This document shows positions 29,186 through 38,209 of a DNA stretch of 64,000 nt, piece by piece. The first letter of the stretch is position 1, and each line of letters opens with the position of its first letter. This DNA comes from an uncultured Clostridia bacterium (lineage in GTDB: Bacteria > Bacillota > Clostridia > Christensenellales > Borkfalkiaceae). Where the stretch lies: assembly GCA_934796775.1 (NCBI GenBank), contig CAKVPH010000002.1, positions 62,001 through 126,000 of the forward strand, read 5' to 3'. The notes under the pieces are model-generated. The model searched no databases, was not told where the DNA came from, and was given only the letters and a program-made list of their open reading frames with translations. The translations under genes and the position numbers were made by a program.

Positions 29186-31081
29186 TCAGTTGTTTCCGCG
29201 TAAAAAATCTTCGGCTTGTTTTATGGTTAAAAAGCTTTTATAGCGGCACTGTTTTTCGTTGTTTTTATTAAGTTCGGCAATAGTTTCACTTGCTATATCC
29301 CAGCTGTCGGTTAAAACAAGGTCGGTAACGTGGCGCACGGCGTAATATTTGCCTTTGTATTTTCCGGTTAATAAACGCCTTATTTTAAGCTTTTTAAAAA
29401 CTTCGTTTTCCGCCTCGCGGTTTTGTTTATCGGTTGCGGTTTTTCGGTGCATACGGTAAAGGTCGGCGGGCTTTAAATTCCTTATTTGCAGCATATTTAA
29501 AATTTCAGCCGCTTCTCCTTTCGTAAGCTTTGTTAAATCTATATGCTTTTTGTCCTCATAAGAGAGCTTTGCGTTAATAAATTCTATCTGTTTTTCGCTT
29601 GCTTTTTCGTATTGCCAGGCGGAAGAAGAGGTTAAATCCCAAAGCTTTCGCTCGTCTGCATAGCGGCTTGAAAAAATATCGTAGCTCATGTCAAGCGCGC
29701 TTTGCAGATTATCGCAAGGCGTTTCTTTATATATAAATTTTTGCATGCGATCGCTGAAATAGTACTGCATAACGCAGGTTTTACCAAGCTCGTCAATAGC
29801 TTTAATGCCTATACGGTCGCCGCACGCAAACTGATACACGAGGTCGCCGTTCGGGCGTTTTGACCAGTTCACTTTTCTGGTTTTAACGCCTTGTTTTTCG
29901 GCAAAAAGTCTTACTTCTTTAACGTTTGTTATCCAGACTTCGGGACAGTCCGTTGCCTCGTCTATAAGTCCGCTCATCTGCGTTATCATTCCGCCGGAGA
30001 GCATATTTTTTCTGTACTCGGGTATGTTTTTAAGGTCTAAACCCATAAGCGAAGGCGCAGTGCAAATTTCAAGGTCGCCGCTGACTCCGACGCAGTCTAT
30101 AAGCGTTAAATATTTTTTGCCTTCGGCTTTTCTTAGCCCGCGTCCCACCATTTGCGCATAAAGGCTCGCGCTTTGGGTAGGGCGCGCTATAATTACCGTT
30201 TCAATAAGCGGCAAATCAGTGCCTTCGGTAAAAATCATACAGTTTACAAGGCAATTTATTTTGCGGCTTGTAAACGCATTTAAAAGCTCCTGTCTGTTTT
30301 TGGTCTTTTGACTTACTGCTACCGCTCCGGGTATCAAAGACGCAATGTTTTCTGCGTGCGAAACGGAAGACGCAAAAATAAGCGTCTGCCCGCGCGCATA
30401 TTTTTTGTAAATTTCTGCAACCTGACCGTTTGCGTTCTGCGTATTTACCGCTTTATCAAGCTCACCCGTAACAAAATCGCCAAGTCGCCGTTTTACGTTT
30501 CTTACGTCAAACTCTACTTCCGCTCTTAAACATTTTATATCGGTAAGCCATTCGTGTTCGATTCCCCATTTTAAATCGCGGCTGAAAATTATTTTTTCAA
30601 ACACGTCGTCAAGCCTGACTTTATCGCCGCGGTTAGGTGTGGCGGTAAAACCTATATGAACGCGCGGCTTAAAATGCGAATAAATAGTTTTATAACTCGG
30701 TGCTGCGGCGTGGTGTGCCTCGTCGGTTATTATAATATCAAAATAATCGGGTGCAAATTTGTCGAGCCTTTTAATAAGCGACTGTACGCTTGCGGAAATT
30801 ACTTCTTCTCCGTGCGAGCTTTCCGCGCCTTGTTCAACGCCGGTAGTGCAGTCGTAATATTTAAGCGGTTGATGCACTAATTCTTCGCGGTGTGAAATTA
30901 TAAGCACTCGTCCGTGCCGCTTTATATGCGAAAAAACGACCGTTTTTCCAAGTCCCGTCGCCATCGAAACAAGCGCGCTTCCGCGTTCAAGTGCGTTTAT
31001 TGCGTCCACGCATTCGGTCTGGTAATCTCTTAGTTTTATCATATCGCATATATTGTAACACAAATTAAAATTTTTTACCAT
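29186..31081 (-). CDS. Superfamily 2 DEAD/DEAH-box helicase
   Basis: 631 residues. Motif I reads SMATGLGKTVV, motif II ITDEAHHAA, motif III FTATPNRGD, and motif VI QMVGRGLRKAEGKK, so both RecA-like domains are intact. This is the SSL2/RAD25-like layout seen in stand-alone and restriction-associated helicases. The C-terminal 250 residues hold no nuclease motif I recognise and contain a short helical repeat region. A second possible start is at 31042 (MIKLRDYQTEC), which fits the usual start of the helicase core; neither start has a good ribosome binding site. No restriction or defence partner lies next to it, so its role (repair or RNA/DNA remodelling) is open. Confidence 0.9.
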   Translation of the reverse strand: MVKNFNLCYNICDMIKLRDYQTECVDAINALERGSALVSMATGLGKTVVFSHIKRHGRVLIISHREELVHQPLKYYDCTTGVEQGAESSHGEEVISASVQSLIKRLDKFAPDYFDIIITDEAHHAAAPSYKTIYSHFKPRVHIGFTATPNRGDKVRLDDVFEKIIFSRDLKWGIEHEWLTDIKCLRAEVEFDVRNVKRRLGDFVTGELDKAVNTQNANGQVAEIYKKYARGQTLIFASSVSHAENIASLIPGAVAVSQKTKNRQELLNAFTSRKINCLVNCMIFTEGTDLPLIETVIIARPTQSASLYAQMVGRGLRKAEGKKYLTLIDCVGVSGDLEICTAPSLMGLDLKNIPEYRKNMLSGGMITQMSGLIDEATDCPEVWITNVKEVRLFAEKQGVKTRKVNWSKRPNGDLVYQFACGDRIGIKAIDELGKTCVMQYYFSDRMQKFIYKETPCDNLQSALDMSYDIFSSRYADERKLWDLTSSSAWQYEKASEKQIEFINAKLSYEDKKHIDLTKLTKGEAAEILNMLQIRNLKPADLYRMHRKTATDKQNREAENEVFKKLKIRRLLTGKYKGKYYAVRHVTDLVLTDSWDIASETIAELNKNNEKQCRYKSFLTIKQAEDFLRGNN

Positions 31082-31149
31082 GTTTTTTGGCTATTTTTAG
31101 TTTGTAATTACTGTATTTGGCAAATGCCTAAAAAATTTTAAAAATGGTA

Positions 31150-31178
31150 TTGACAAAGCATTCTTCTTATGTTATTAT
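31150..31178 (+). promoter_or_regulatory. Consensus promoter of the InlB-repeat segment
   Basis: TTGACA (31150-31155), 17-base spacer, TATTAT (31173-31178). It reads into 31185-31434, a 250-bp AT-rich leader that contains only a short gene fragment and a terminator-like hairpin. Confidence 0.75.
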
Positions 31179-31309
31179 CTAAACGAAAAAAAAACCTAAA
31201 AGATAAATTATCTAAATAAATTTTATAAAACAATATAAAACGATACCCTCAAAATAAAATATTATAGATAAAAAAATAAAACATATAGATAATAAAGGAG
31301 GGCATTCCA

Positions 31310-31408
31310 ATGTATTATTCTTACACAACGTTAAAAATCCAAGGGCGTTGTGCTTTTTTTACACAATTTCAAAAAACCGCACTTTATGCTAAATGGATTT
31401 TAAATTAA
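31310..31408 (+). pseudogene. Fragment carrying the C-terminus of an InlB-repeat protein
   Basis: A 32-codon frame starting at an ATG with a strong AAAGGAGGG site. Its last ten residues, TALYAKWILN, match the last residues (TVLYAKWILN) of the lipoprotein encoded at 31435-32349. At the DNA level 31374-31408 equals 32315-32349 except for one base. LYAKW is the usual end of a Listeria-Bacteroides (InlB B) repeat. The fragment therefore looks like what is left of a tandem copy after deletion. A hairpin followed by seven T lies inside it, so it may alternatively act as a leader peptide/attenuator. Confidence 0.55.
31324..31360 (+). terminator. Hairpin with T-run in the leader
   Basis: CACAACG (31324-31330) pairs with CGTTGTG (31346-31352), 15-base loop, followed by C and seven T. 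It would stop transcription from the 31150 promoter before the lipoprotein gene unless it is conditionally bypassed. Confidence 0.55.
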
Positions 31409-31434
31409 ATAAAAAAAATATGGAGGAAATAAAA

Positions 31435-32349
31435 ATGAAAAAAGAGGACAAAAAAATGTATTTAAATTTTAAACGAATTATTGCAGTAATACTTTTTGTA
31501 ATTAGCTTAAGTATACTGTCCGCCTGTGAAGAAAATCATTGGGATAAGGTCAGAATGATTGACGAAAATGAAATTTGGTATTGTGAATATTTAGATGAAA
31601 CAATACACAAAGAATGTGCTGTTGGCGAGTTGAAAGATGATTCAAAAAAAAGAAATTATGTTTTTTTTCCGGAAAGTATCAATAATATACCGGTGGTACA
31701 GATAGGCTATCAAACGCATGGAATGGCTGAGCTTGGACGAATAGATTATGATAGAGAAAGAATGTTTATTCCATATACGGTAAAGCGTATATATGACGGA
31801 ATAAGGGGTTGTGATATAAATTGCCATATAATAACAAAAAACATAGAAAATATAAAACGTGGGGCAACTGTGCCAAACGAGTATTATGAATATTATGTTT
31901 CAAAGTTTCAAGGGGCAACATTTCGTAAAGCAAATGTTGTATATTATTTAAATTACGAAGGCGCAAAATGCAAATATTATTGTATAGATCACGAATTTTA
32001 CTCAATAGGAAAAAGTATGGCTAAATGGGTGAATGATAATGGGAATTTTAGCTTTGCTGGAGGAATAAATGTTAACTGTATAATTCAAGGAGTAAGATAT
32101 AATACGCAATACAGAAAAACAGACTGGAAAAGAAACGAAGATAACTATCTGGAATATGATAGCAGGATACAAATAATACCTCCTGATCCTATAAGAAAAG
32201 GATACACATTTGACGGGTGGTACAAAGAAGCTGAATGCGTGAATAAATGGGATTTTGAAAACGATACTTTGCCTGAAATAAAAATTGATGAGGACGAAAA
32301 AGTAATATTTCAGGAAACCGTACTTTATGCTAAATGGATTTTAAATTAA
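31435..32349 (+). CDS. Lipoprotein with C-terminal InlB B-repeat
   Basis: 304 residues from 31435 (GGAGG 8 bases upstream). An ATG at 31456, also with a GAGGA site, would give a more typical lipoprotein signal; both keep the lipobox LSAC (Cys31 or Cys24). The middle 200 residues match nothing I know and are rich in Tyr, Asn and Cys. The end (DPIRKGYTFDGWYKEAE to LYAKWILN) is a single Listeria-Bacteroides repeat, a beta module found on surface and secreted proteins of gut Firmicutes. Base composition is visibly more AT-rich than in the sugar loci, suggesting separate origin. Function unknown. Confidence 0.8.
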   Translation: MKKEDKKMYLNFKRIIAVILFVISLSILSACEENHWDKVRMIDENEIWYCEYLDETIHKECAVGELKDDSKKRNYVFFPESINNIPVVQIGYQTHGMAELGRIDYDRERMFIPYTVKRIYDGIRGCDINCHIITKNIENIKRGATVPNEYYEYYVSKFQGATFRKANVVYYLNYEGAKCKYYCIDHEFYSIGKSMAKWVNDNGNFSFAGGINVNCIIQGVRYNTQYRKTDWKRNEDNYLEYDSRIQIIPPDPIRKGYTFDGWYKEAECVNKWDFENDTLPEIKIDEDEKVIFQETVLYAKWILN

Positions 32350-32418
32350 CTAAAAAATATTCTTATCGGTTAATTTTTAATCTGTTTATATTAAAATTTC
32401 ACTTTGGAGGAAAATGAA

Positions 32419-35400
32419 ATGAAAAAACGCACTAACCTTGTAATTATTGCACTAATAATTGCTATTACCGTTGTTTTTGTTTATCCTGTAGTAAGCAAAA
32501 AAGCTAAGGCTGACGCTGTAATTTCAACTCATCAGGCAACAAAAATTTATCAGGATTTGAATATCCCATATAATGGAGCTAATAAAAAATCTGATTACGA
32601 AAATATTACACCCAAAATTACCGTTTTAACACACGGTTATGGCGGAAATCCTGCTAATTTTAGTAATACCGGCGGTGGTTTTGCTCCAAATGACGCCTCT
32701 ATAATAAGCAAAATAATAAGTCAAACTGAAGCAAACGGCGGTGTGAATATATATTATGCCAGATATTTTTATAACAAAATAACAGATGTGACTACTCGAA
32801 CATTTTATAAACTTTCTAATACTAATTATGACCGGTCAAATATAGTAGAAATTATTGATGACGCCTCTAAGCACATTATACTTATATACGAAGCTTCAAA
32901 GCCTGTTGAAGGGCATAAAGTTGTGTATGATGAGTTTCACGAATTGTTGGACGACGTATCTTTACAATACAAGGCTTTAACAGGTTTTTTACCTATATAC
33001 AATCTTGTAGGGCATTCCCGTGGCGGTGTAATAAATTTAATGTATGCCACAGAGCATCCTTATAATGTGGATAAGGTTATAAGCATGGGTACGCCTTATC
33101 GTGGTTCTCGTCTGGGTTCAATCGATCAGATACTTGTTTTTGCGGGCATGCTTGAAAATGCAGACGTATCTAAACCGCAGGGAATGAAGGATATTTTATC
33201 TGAAACCGATCCAAGCGATCCGCAAGAAGCCGCTTTAACAACTTCCGCAACCGAAGTTCGCGATGCCTGGAACACCGTTTATTCACAAGGAATCAGGGCA
33301 AACGTTATAGCTATCGGAAGTATGGTCGATTTGTTTTTTGTTAGTAAGATATTAACAGATCCCACTGTTTCAGGATTTATTTCTGCCGATATCAGTAAGG
33401 TTTTGCAAAAAGTAATACAGTTTGCCGATACTGTTCCCGGATTGGTAGAATTTGCCGTAAATTTTGTGAGCGGTTTAGCGACGGTTTTAAATTTCTTCGG
33501 AGTAAACACAATTTCTGATCTTGTAGGTGTGGAAAATAGTTGGACGGAGGTTGATATAAATATTTATAGAAATATTCTGCAATTAGTTAAAAATGTAAAC
33601 GGCAATCTTTTAATTGCAGATGATTTATTTATAGATACCGATTCTCAACTTGGCTATGGTTTCGTAGACGGAGTAACATATTCTGGATTTTCTCGTTACA
33701 TAAAAGTAATGTCGGCTTCAGACGTTACCTCAAACCGAAGTGTAAATAACGTACCCGTAGGGCATAACCTTGAAACTATGAATGCCGATATAGTAAACTT
33801 TATAGGTAATAGCTTATTATATGGTTATTCTTCAAACAATGTAGAGCCGATCGAAGATGACGAAGAATTACAAATACCTTATTCTTATGATTCAAACGTT
33901 TCTTTTGACGAAACCGACGATTGGATAAATTATAAGCTTTACAAATATCAACCCGATTATGACGGAAATCGTAAAATATCGCTTACTAATGCACAGGTGC
34001 AAATTTATAAATATAACGAATCCGGACTTATTGAAAAAGATTCTTTCGCAAACTTATTAAATTATTATATGGAACGTGGAAAGACTTATTATTTAAAAGT
34101 TAAGCCGCTTAATACTAATGCAAAAATAATTATAACGCCGTCAAACGAAATAACTGCAAGCACAACAATTCAGTATAGCGGCAGTGCGGCATTTACATTA
34201 AAGGCGCAAAGCAGTGGTTTTTACGCAATACAAATTCCCAAAAACATAACTGTGTCAAGCAACGGAAAAACTCTTTTAAAGCATGCTTTCCCAAGCGATA
34301 ATTATATGTACGTTGCATATTTTAACGCACAGGAAAAAGTAAGCGTATATCTCAAAGGCGGTAGCAGTGGAACAATTCCTATATCTTTTACTCGTGTAGA
34401 TGATATTTCCGGCGTTTTAGTTGAATCCGAAAAACTTGCTTCATCAGCTTCGCAAATACGTGCTTACACTATTACCAACAACACAAATACAGACAAAACA
34501 TACACAGTATTTGCTTATTACAATGCAACCACTCCTGCAAGTTCATTTTCGGCTTATAATCAATACGGAGCTTTAACTTTAACTAATACCTCGGCTGTAA
34601 ATTATAATGTATATAGGTTTACGATACAGCCTATGCAAACTATTTGCGCGGTTTTCGGGCAAGGCGGAACTGAATTTAAAGTTTCTTTAAGTGACGCCAT
34701 ATACGAATGGATAGTGGACGGAGAACTGATATCGGGAGATAATGCATTTATTCCTCAAACCGTTGTTTCCGTTCAGCTGCGTGAAATCATAAATAGCGAG
34801 GTTTCCAACGCAAATTGTCCTATAACAGTAAGTAACAATCTTTTAACAGGAGATAGATTAAATTTGCGAGATTGCAGTGTTGGGGACGAAGTATATTTGT
34901 ATTACACTTCCAATGCAGAAGTGTCACTAAAAATATACATTATGCCACTTTATATAAATTTCGTAATAGAAAACAATGATGCCGGAGTAAGAATACGTCC
35001 AGTATTTTCCGATAAAAACAATTTGTCTGTAGATATAAATTTTGAAGTTAATATGTTGTGTGATAATAAACCTATTACAATAAATTCAAGAATTAGAAAT
35101 TATTATGACGTACCGGAAGCAAGTAGTGCAAGTGTCCAAAATATAGTGATTAGTGGAGGTTCATATGTTATAAGGTTTTCAGATGGTAATCAATCCACAT
35201 CTCAATCGTTTATTTATAGAACGGTTATAAATACGCATTTTTATAACGGAGATGGGCGAGACGGGGATCCATATGGTATAGCATGCGCACGGCACTTAAG
35301 AAATATCAGATATGCTTATCAAAATGATTTTAAATTACTTAACGACATCAATTTGGGAACTTCAATATGGACGCCTATACCTGAAATTCATGGATGTTTT

Positions 35401-36423
35401 GATGGAAATAATTTTAGTATTTCTAATTTAAACATAAGAACTAATGATAACATTGAATATTATGGATTTATTAGTAATAATTACGGAACAATAAAAAATG
35501 TTACGTTTACTAATGTTTCAATTCAAATCTCTGGATCAGATTATGTTTATTGTGGTACTGTATGTGGAAGAAATAATGAAAATTCTGAAATTATTAATTG
35601 TACTGTAAATACGAGCAAAGCTATTTCAATTAGTAGTACATATTTTATACTTGGTGGTGGCTTAGTTGGATTAAATCGTGGCATTATTGAAAGGTGTAAG
35701 GCGATAATAGGTACATTTTCTACAACAGCAAAAAGTTCTCGAATCGGCGGTTTAATTGGTTGGAACTCTGGAGGAGAAGTTACACGAAGTTTAAGCAAAG
35801 GTAATATTGAATCAAGAGCTTCTGAAAATTCGTCGAATATAAATGTCGGTGGTTTAATTGGTTATTGCGAAAAGCTAAATAAATATAATGAAGAAAAATT
35901 GTCGAATATTAAAAATTGTTATTCAAAATGCAACGTATGGGCTGAAGCTACAGGGGCTTCGAGTAGCGTTTTAGTTGGTGGCTTAATAGGCTACCTTTTC
36001 CAAAGTAAAGTTCAGTTTTGTTATGCTACAGGAAATGTTACGGGTAGGAATAAGACAGGAAGTGTTAAAGCCGGTGGATTTGCTGCGAGTATATATAATT
36101 GTACTGGAGATGGATATGTAGTTGACGTATTTACGTTTGGCGATGTTTATGCGAGAGGGAACTATTCCGGCGCAGAAAGAGATTATAGTTTCTTCGGCCG
36201 TTTTTGCGGCAGTGAAAGTAATAATAGTTTTTTAAATATATATTATTTTGAAGATTCAAGATTAAAAGATGGGTTACATGGTACAAATATTCAATGGGAT
36301 ACTGACTGGTATACGGGAAAAAGTGAAGAAGAGTTAAAAAGTATTGCATTCCAGCAAATGCAATTATATTTGGATAGCAGTGTTTGGATTTTCACCGAAG
36401 GGCAGTTCCCCGAATTAAGATAA
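32419..36423 (+). CDS. Giant exported lipase/esterase-fold protein with GLUG repeats
   Basis: 1334 residues from the ATG at 32419 (GGAGG 8 bases upstream; a TTG at 32404 overlaps that site). Signal peptide about 1-37 without lipobox. Residues about 55-465 have an alpha/beta-hydrolase pattern: oxyanion motif LTHGYGG, nucleophile Ser200 in the elbow GHSRGG, then SMGTPYRGS, and a candidate catalytic His449 in VPVGHNLETM. This resembles PGAP1/lipase-like proteins. A long beta-rich middle follows (about 480-940). From about 950 to the end are GLUG-type repeats (GGLIGWNSGG, GGLIGYCEKL, GGLIGYLFQS), usually found in adhesins and proteases. It should act outside the cell on a lipid or ester. AT-rich like its upstream neighbour. 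Confidence 0.85.
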   Translation: MKKRTNLVIIALIIAITVVFVYPVVSKKAKADAVISTHQATKIYQDLNIPYNGANKKSDYENITPKITVLTHGYGGNPANFSNTGGGFAPNDASIISKIISQTEANGGVNIYYARYFYNKITDVTTRTFYKLSNTNYDRSNIVEIIDDASKHIILIYEASKPVEGHKVVYDEFHELLDDVSLQYKALTGFLPIYNLVGHSRGGVINLMYATEHPYNVDKVISMGTPYRGSRLGSIDQILVFAGMLENADVSKPQGMKDILSETDPSDPQEAALTTSATEVRDAWNTVYSQGIRANVIAIGSMVDLFFVSKILTDPTVSGFISADISKVLQKVIQFADTVPGLVEFAVNFVSGLATVLNFFGVNTISDLVGVENSWTEVDINIYRNILQLVKNVNGNLLIADDLFIDTDSQLGYGFVDGVTYSGFSRYIKVMSASDVTSNRSVNNVPVGHNLETMNADIVNFIGNSLLYGYSSNNVEPIEDDEELQIPYSYDSNVSFDETDDWINYKLYKYQPDYDGNRKISLTNAQVQIYKYNESGLIEKDSFANLLNYYMERGKTYYLKVKPLNTNAKIIITPSNEITASTTIQYSGSAAFTLKAQSSGFYAIQIPKNITVSSNGKTLLKHAFPSDNYMYVAYFNAQEKVSVYLKGGSSGTIPISFTRVDDISGVLVESEKLASSASQIRAYTITNNTNTDKTYTVFAYYNATTPASSFSAYNQYGALTLTNTSAVNYNVYRFTIQPMQTICAVFGQGGTEFKVSLSDAIYEWIVDGELISGDNAFIPQTVVSVQLREIINSEVSNANCPITVSNNLLTGDRLNLRDCSVGDEVYLYYTSNAEVSLKIYIMPLYINFVIENNDAGVRIRPVFSDKNNLSVDINFEVNMLCDNKPITINSRIRNYYDVPEASSASVQNIVISGGSYVIRFSDGNQSTSQSFIYRTVINTHFYNGDGRDGDPYGIACARHLRNIRYAYQNDFKLLNDINLGTSIWTPIPEIHGCFDGNNFSISNLNIRTNDNIEYYGFISNNYGTIKNVTFTNVSIQISGSDYVYCGTVCGRNNENSEIINCTVNTSKAISISSTYFILGGGLVGLNRGIIERCKAIIGTFSTTAKSSRIGGLIGWNSGGEVTRSLSKGNIESRASENSSNINVGGLIGYCEKLNKYNEEKLSNIKNCYSKCNVWAEATGASSSVLVGGLIGYLFQSKVQFCYATGNVTGRNKTGSVKAGGFAASIYNCTGDGYVVDVFTFGDVYARGNYSGAERDYSFFGRFCGSESNNSFLNIYYFEDSRLKDGLHGTNIQWDTDWYTGKSEEELKSIAFQQMQLYLDSSVWIFTEGQFPELR

Positions 36424-36431
36424 CAAAATAT

Positions 36432-36514
36432 AACGCTTTATAAAAGCGTTTAAATAGTTATGCCGAATTAGTTTAAATAAACCTAATTCGGCATAATTTA
36501 TATATTTTTTGGCG
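36432..36514 (+). terminator. Two tandem hairpins ending the lipase gene
   Basis: A first 8-bp stem (36432-36439 with 36443-36450) is followed by a perfect 14-bp stem (36458-36471 with 36483-36496) and, after TTTATATA, a T-run. Strong transcription end between the AT-rich segment and the deo genes. Confidence 0.75.
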
Positions 36515-36583
36515 GTTTTTGTAAGTCAGAAAGCTATTAAAAAAAAGATTTGTGTTTTCTTTCGGTAAATTTTCAAAATTGTA

Positions 36584-36612
36584 TTGAAAATGTAAACGAA
36601 TTGTGGTACAAT
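36584..36612 (+). promoter_or_regulatory. Promoter of the deo genes
   Basis: TTGAAA (36584-36589), 17-base spacer, TACAAT (36607-36612). No operator dyad for a DeoR-type repressor was evident. Confidence 0.75.
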
Positions 36613-36655
36613 ATAAAGGCTGAAAAAAATTGATTCGCCTTTAAGGAGATTTTTT

Positions 36656-37315
36656 ATGAATATAAACGATATTTTAAGCAAATGCGACCACACTCTTTTA
36701 AACCAGACCTCAACTTTTGAAGATATTAAAAAACTTGCGGATGACGGCATAAAATACGGCACGGCTTCGATTTGTATTCCGCCTTGCTTTGTAAAGCAAG
36801 CCAAAGAGTACGTAGGGGATAAACTCGCCATCTGTACCGTAATAGGCTTTCCTAACGGCTACAATACCACTGCCGTTAAGGTTTTTGAAACAAAAACCGC
36901 CGTTTCAGAAGGTGCCGACGAAATCGATATGGTTATAAATATCGGCGAACTTAAAGCTAAAAATTACGAATACGTTTTAAACGAAATAAAGCAAATAAAA
37001 GCCGCTTGCGGTAATAAAATTTTAAAGGTAATTATCGAAACTTGCCTTTTAACCGACGAAGAAAAAATAAAAATGTGCGAACTTGTAACCTTAGGCGGAG
37101 CAGACTACATAAAGACTTCCACAGGTTTTTCAACGAGCGGAGCTACCGCAAAAGACGTTGAAATTTTAGTTAAAAACGTCGGCAAAGGCGTAAAAGTAAA
37201 AGCCGCCGGCGGTATAAAGACCATTGCCGATGCCGAAGAATTTATCGCTTTGGGAGCCGACAGACTTGGCACCAGCAGAATAGTTAAAATAGTAAAAGAA
37301 GAAAACTTGAAATAG
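36656..37315 (+). CDS. deoC: Deoxyribose-phosphate aldolase
   Basis: 219 residues, normal for bacterial DeoC, in the cytoplasm. It splits 2-deoxyribose 5-phosphate into glyceraldehyde 3-phosphate and acetaldehyde, the last step of deoxynucleoside breakdown. The Schiff-base lysine is Lys153 in DYIKTSTGF; the partner Lys182 sits in VKAAGGIKT and the acid Asp91 in EIDMVINIG. AAGGAG precedes the ATG. It is first in the deoC-deoD-deoB-cdd-pdp-tdk run. Its stop codon lies inside copy C of the dispersed element. Confidence 0.97.
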   Translation: MNINDILSKCDHTLLNQTSTFEDIKKLADDGIKYGTASICIPPCFVKQAKEYVGDKLAICTVIGFPNGYNTTAVKVFETKTAVSEGADEIDMVINIGELKAKNYEYVLNEIKQIKAACGNKILKVIIETCLLTDEEKIKMCELVTLGGADYIKTSTGFSTSGATAKDVEILVKNVGKGVKVKAAGGIKTIADAEEFIALGADRLGTSRIVKIVKEENLK

Positions 37316-37345
37316 TCGATAATCGACCTATAGCCACACTTTTTT
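37311..37345 (+). repeat. Dispersed 36-bp element, copy C
   Basis: Reads AATAGTCGATAATCGAC, then CTATAGCC and ACACTTTTTT. It begins in the last codons of deoC and fills half of the deoC-deoD gap. One base shorter than copies A and D. Confidence 0.8.
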
Positions 37346-37398
37346 GTGTAACTCTTGGTTGATTAAAATAAAAAATATAGTTATAAGGAGATAAAATT

Positions 37399-38106
37399 AT
37401 GCCTATACCAACCCCACATATAACAGCGAAAAAAGATGATTTTGCAAAGACCGTTTTAATGCCGGGCGATCCGCTTCGCGCTAAATTTATTGCCGATACT
37501 TTTTTAGAAAATAAAGTTTTAGTAAACAACGTTCGCGGCGTAAACGGTTATACCGGATATTATAAAGGAAAACGCGTTTCCGTAATGGCATCGGGAATGG
37601 GACAACCTTCTATCGGAATTTATTCTTACGAATTGTTTAATTTTTACGATGTTGAAAATATAATAAGAGTAGGCTCATGCGGAAGTTTCGATAAAGACCT
37701 TCACGCAAAAGATATTATTCTTGCAATGGGCGCATGTACCAACGGAAATTACGCTTCGCAGTACAATCTTCCGGGTACTTTTTGTCCTATAGCGGATTTT
37801 AATTTGTTAAAGCGCGCCGCCGAAATTTGCGAAAGAGAAAAAATCAATTTTAAAGTAGGTAACATTTTCTCTTCGGATATGTTCTATGATGACGCAAATT
37901 CAGGTATGGACTGGGCAAAAATGGGCGTTTTGGGTGTAGAAATGGAATCAGCCGCACTTTATTGCAACGCGCTTCGCGCAGGCAAACACGCGCTTTGCAT
38001 TTGCACGGTAAGCGATTCGTTTATCTATCCCGAAGAAAACACTACTGCAGAAGAAAGACAAAATTCTTTCACTAAAATGATGGAAATCGCGCTTGAACTC
38101 GCTTAA
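37399..38106 (+). CDS. deoD: Purine-nucleoside phosphorylase, DeoD type
   Basis: 235 residues, the size of hexameric DeoD enzymes. It phosphorolyses purine (deoxy)nucleosides to the base and (deoxy)ribose 1-phosphate. Visible signature parts are MPGDPLRAK (phosphate site, Arg27), VGSCGSF, GVEMESAALY (Glu181-Met-Glu183, sugar site) and VSDSF with Asp206, the catalytic proton donor equivalent to Asp204 of the E. coli enzyme. A clear AAGGAG site precedes the ATG. The product sugar phosphate passes to DeoB and DeoC encoded on either side. Confidence 0.97.
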   Translation: MPIPTPHITAKKDDFAKTVLMPGDPLRAKFIADTFLENKVLVNNVRGVNGYTGYYKGKRVSVMASGMGQPSIGIYSYELFNFYDVENIIRVGSCGSFDKDLHAKDIILAMGACTNGNYASQYNLPGTFCPIADFNLLKRAAEICEREKINFKVGNIFSSDMFYDDANSGMDWAKMGVLGVEMESAALYCNALRAGKHALCICTVSDSFIYPEENTTAEERQNSFTKMMEIALELA

Positions 38107-38209
38107 AAAGTGAAATTAAGCTGCAGGGTTAAAATAAACTGTAAAGTTTTAACAAGTTGCAAAGCTTAAGCTTGCGTAAAAAGTAAAAAGGTATAAAAAG
38201 AGAATTAGA

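Noticed and set aside
29186..31081. Helicase considered as part of a phage-defence system
   Set aside because: No methylase, nuclease, specificity or other defence gene lies next to it; the neighbours are a glycan operon and an InlB-repeat lipoprotein.
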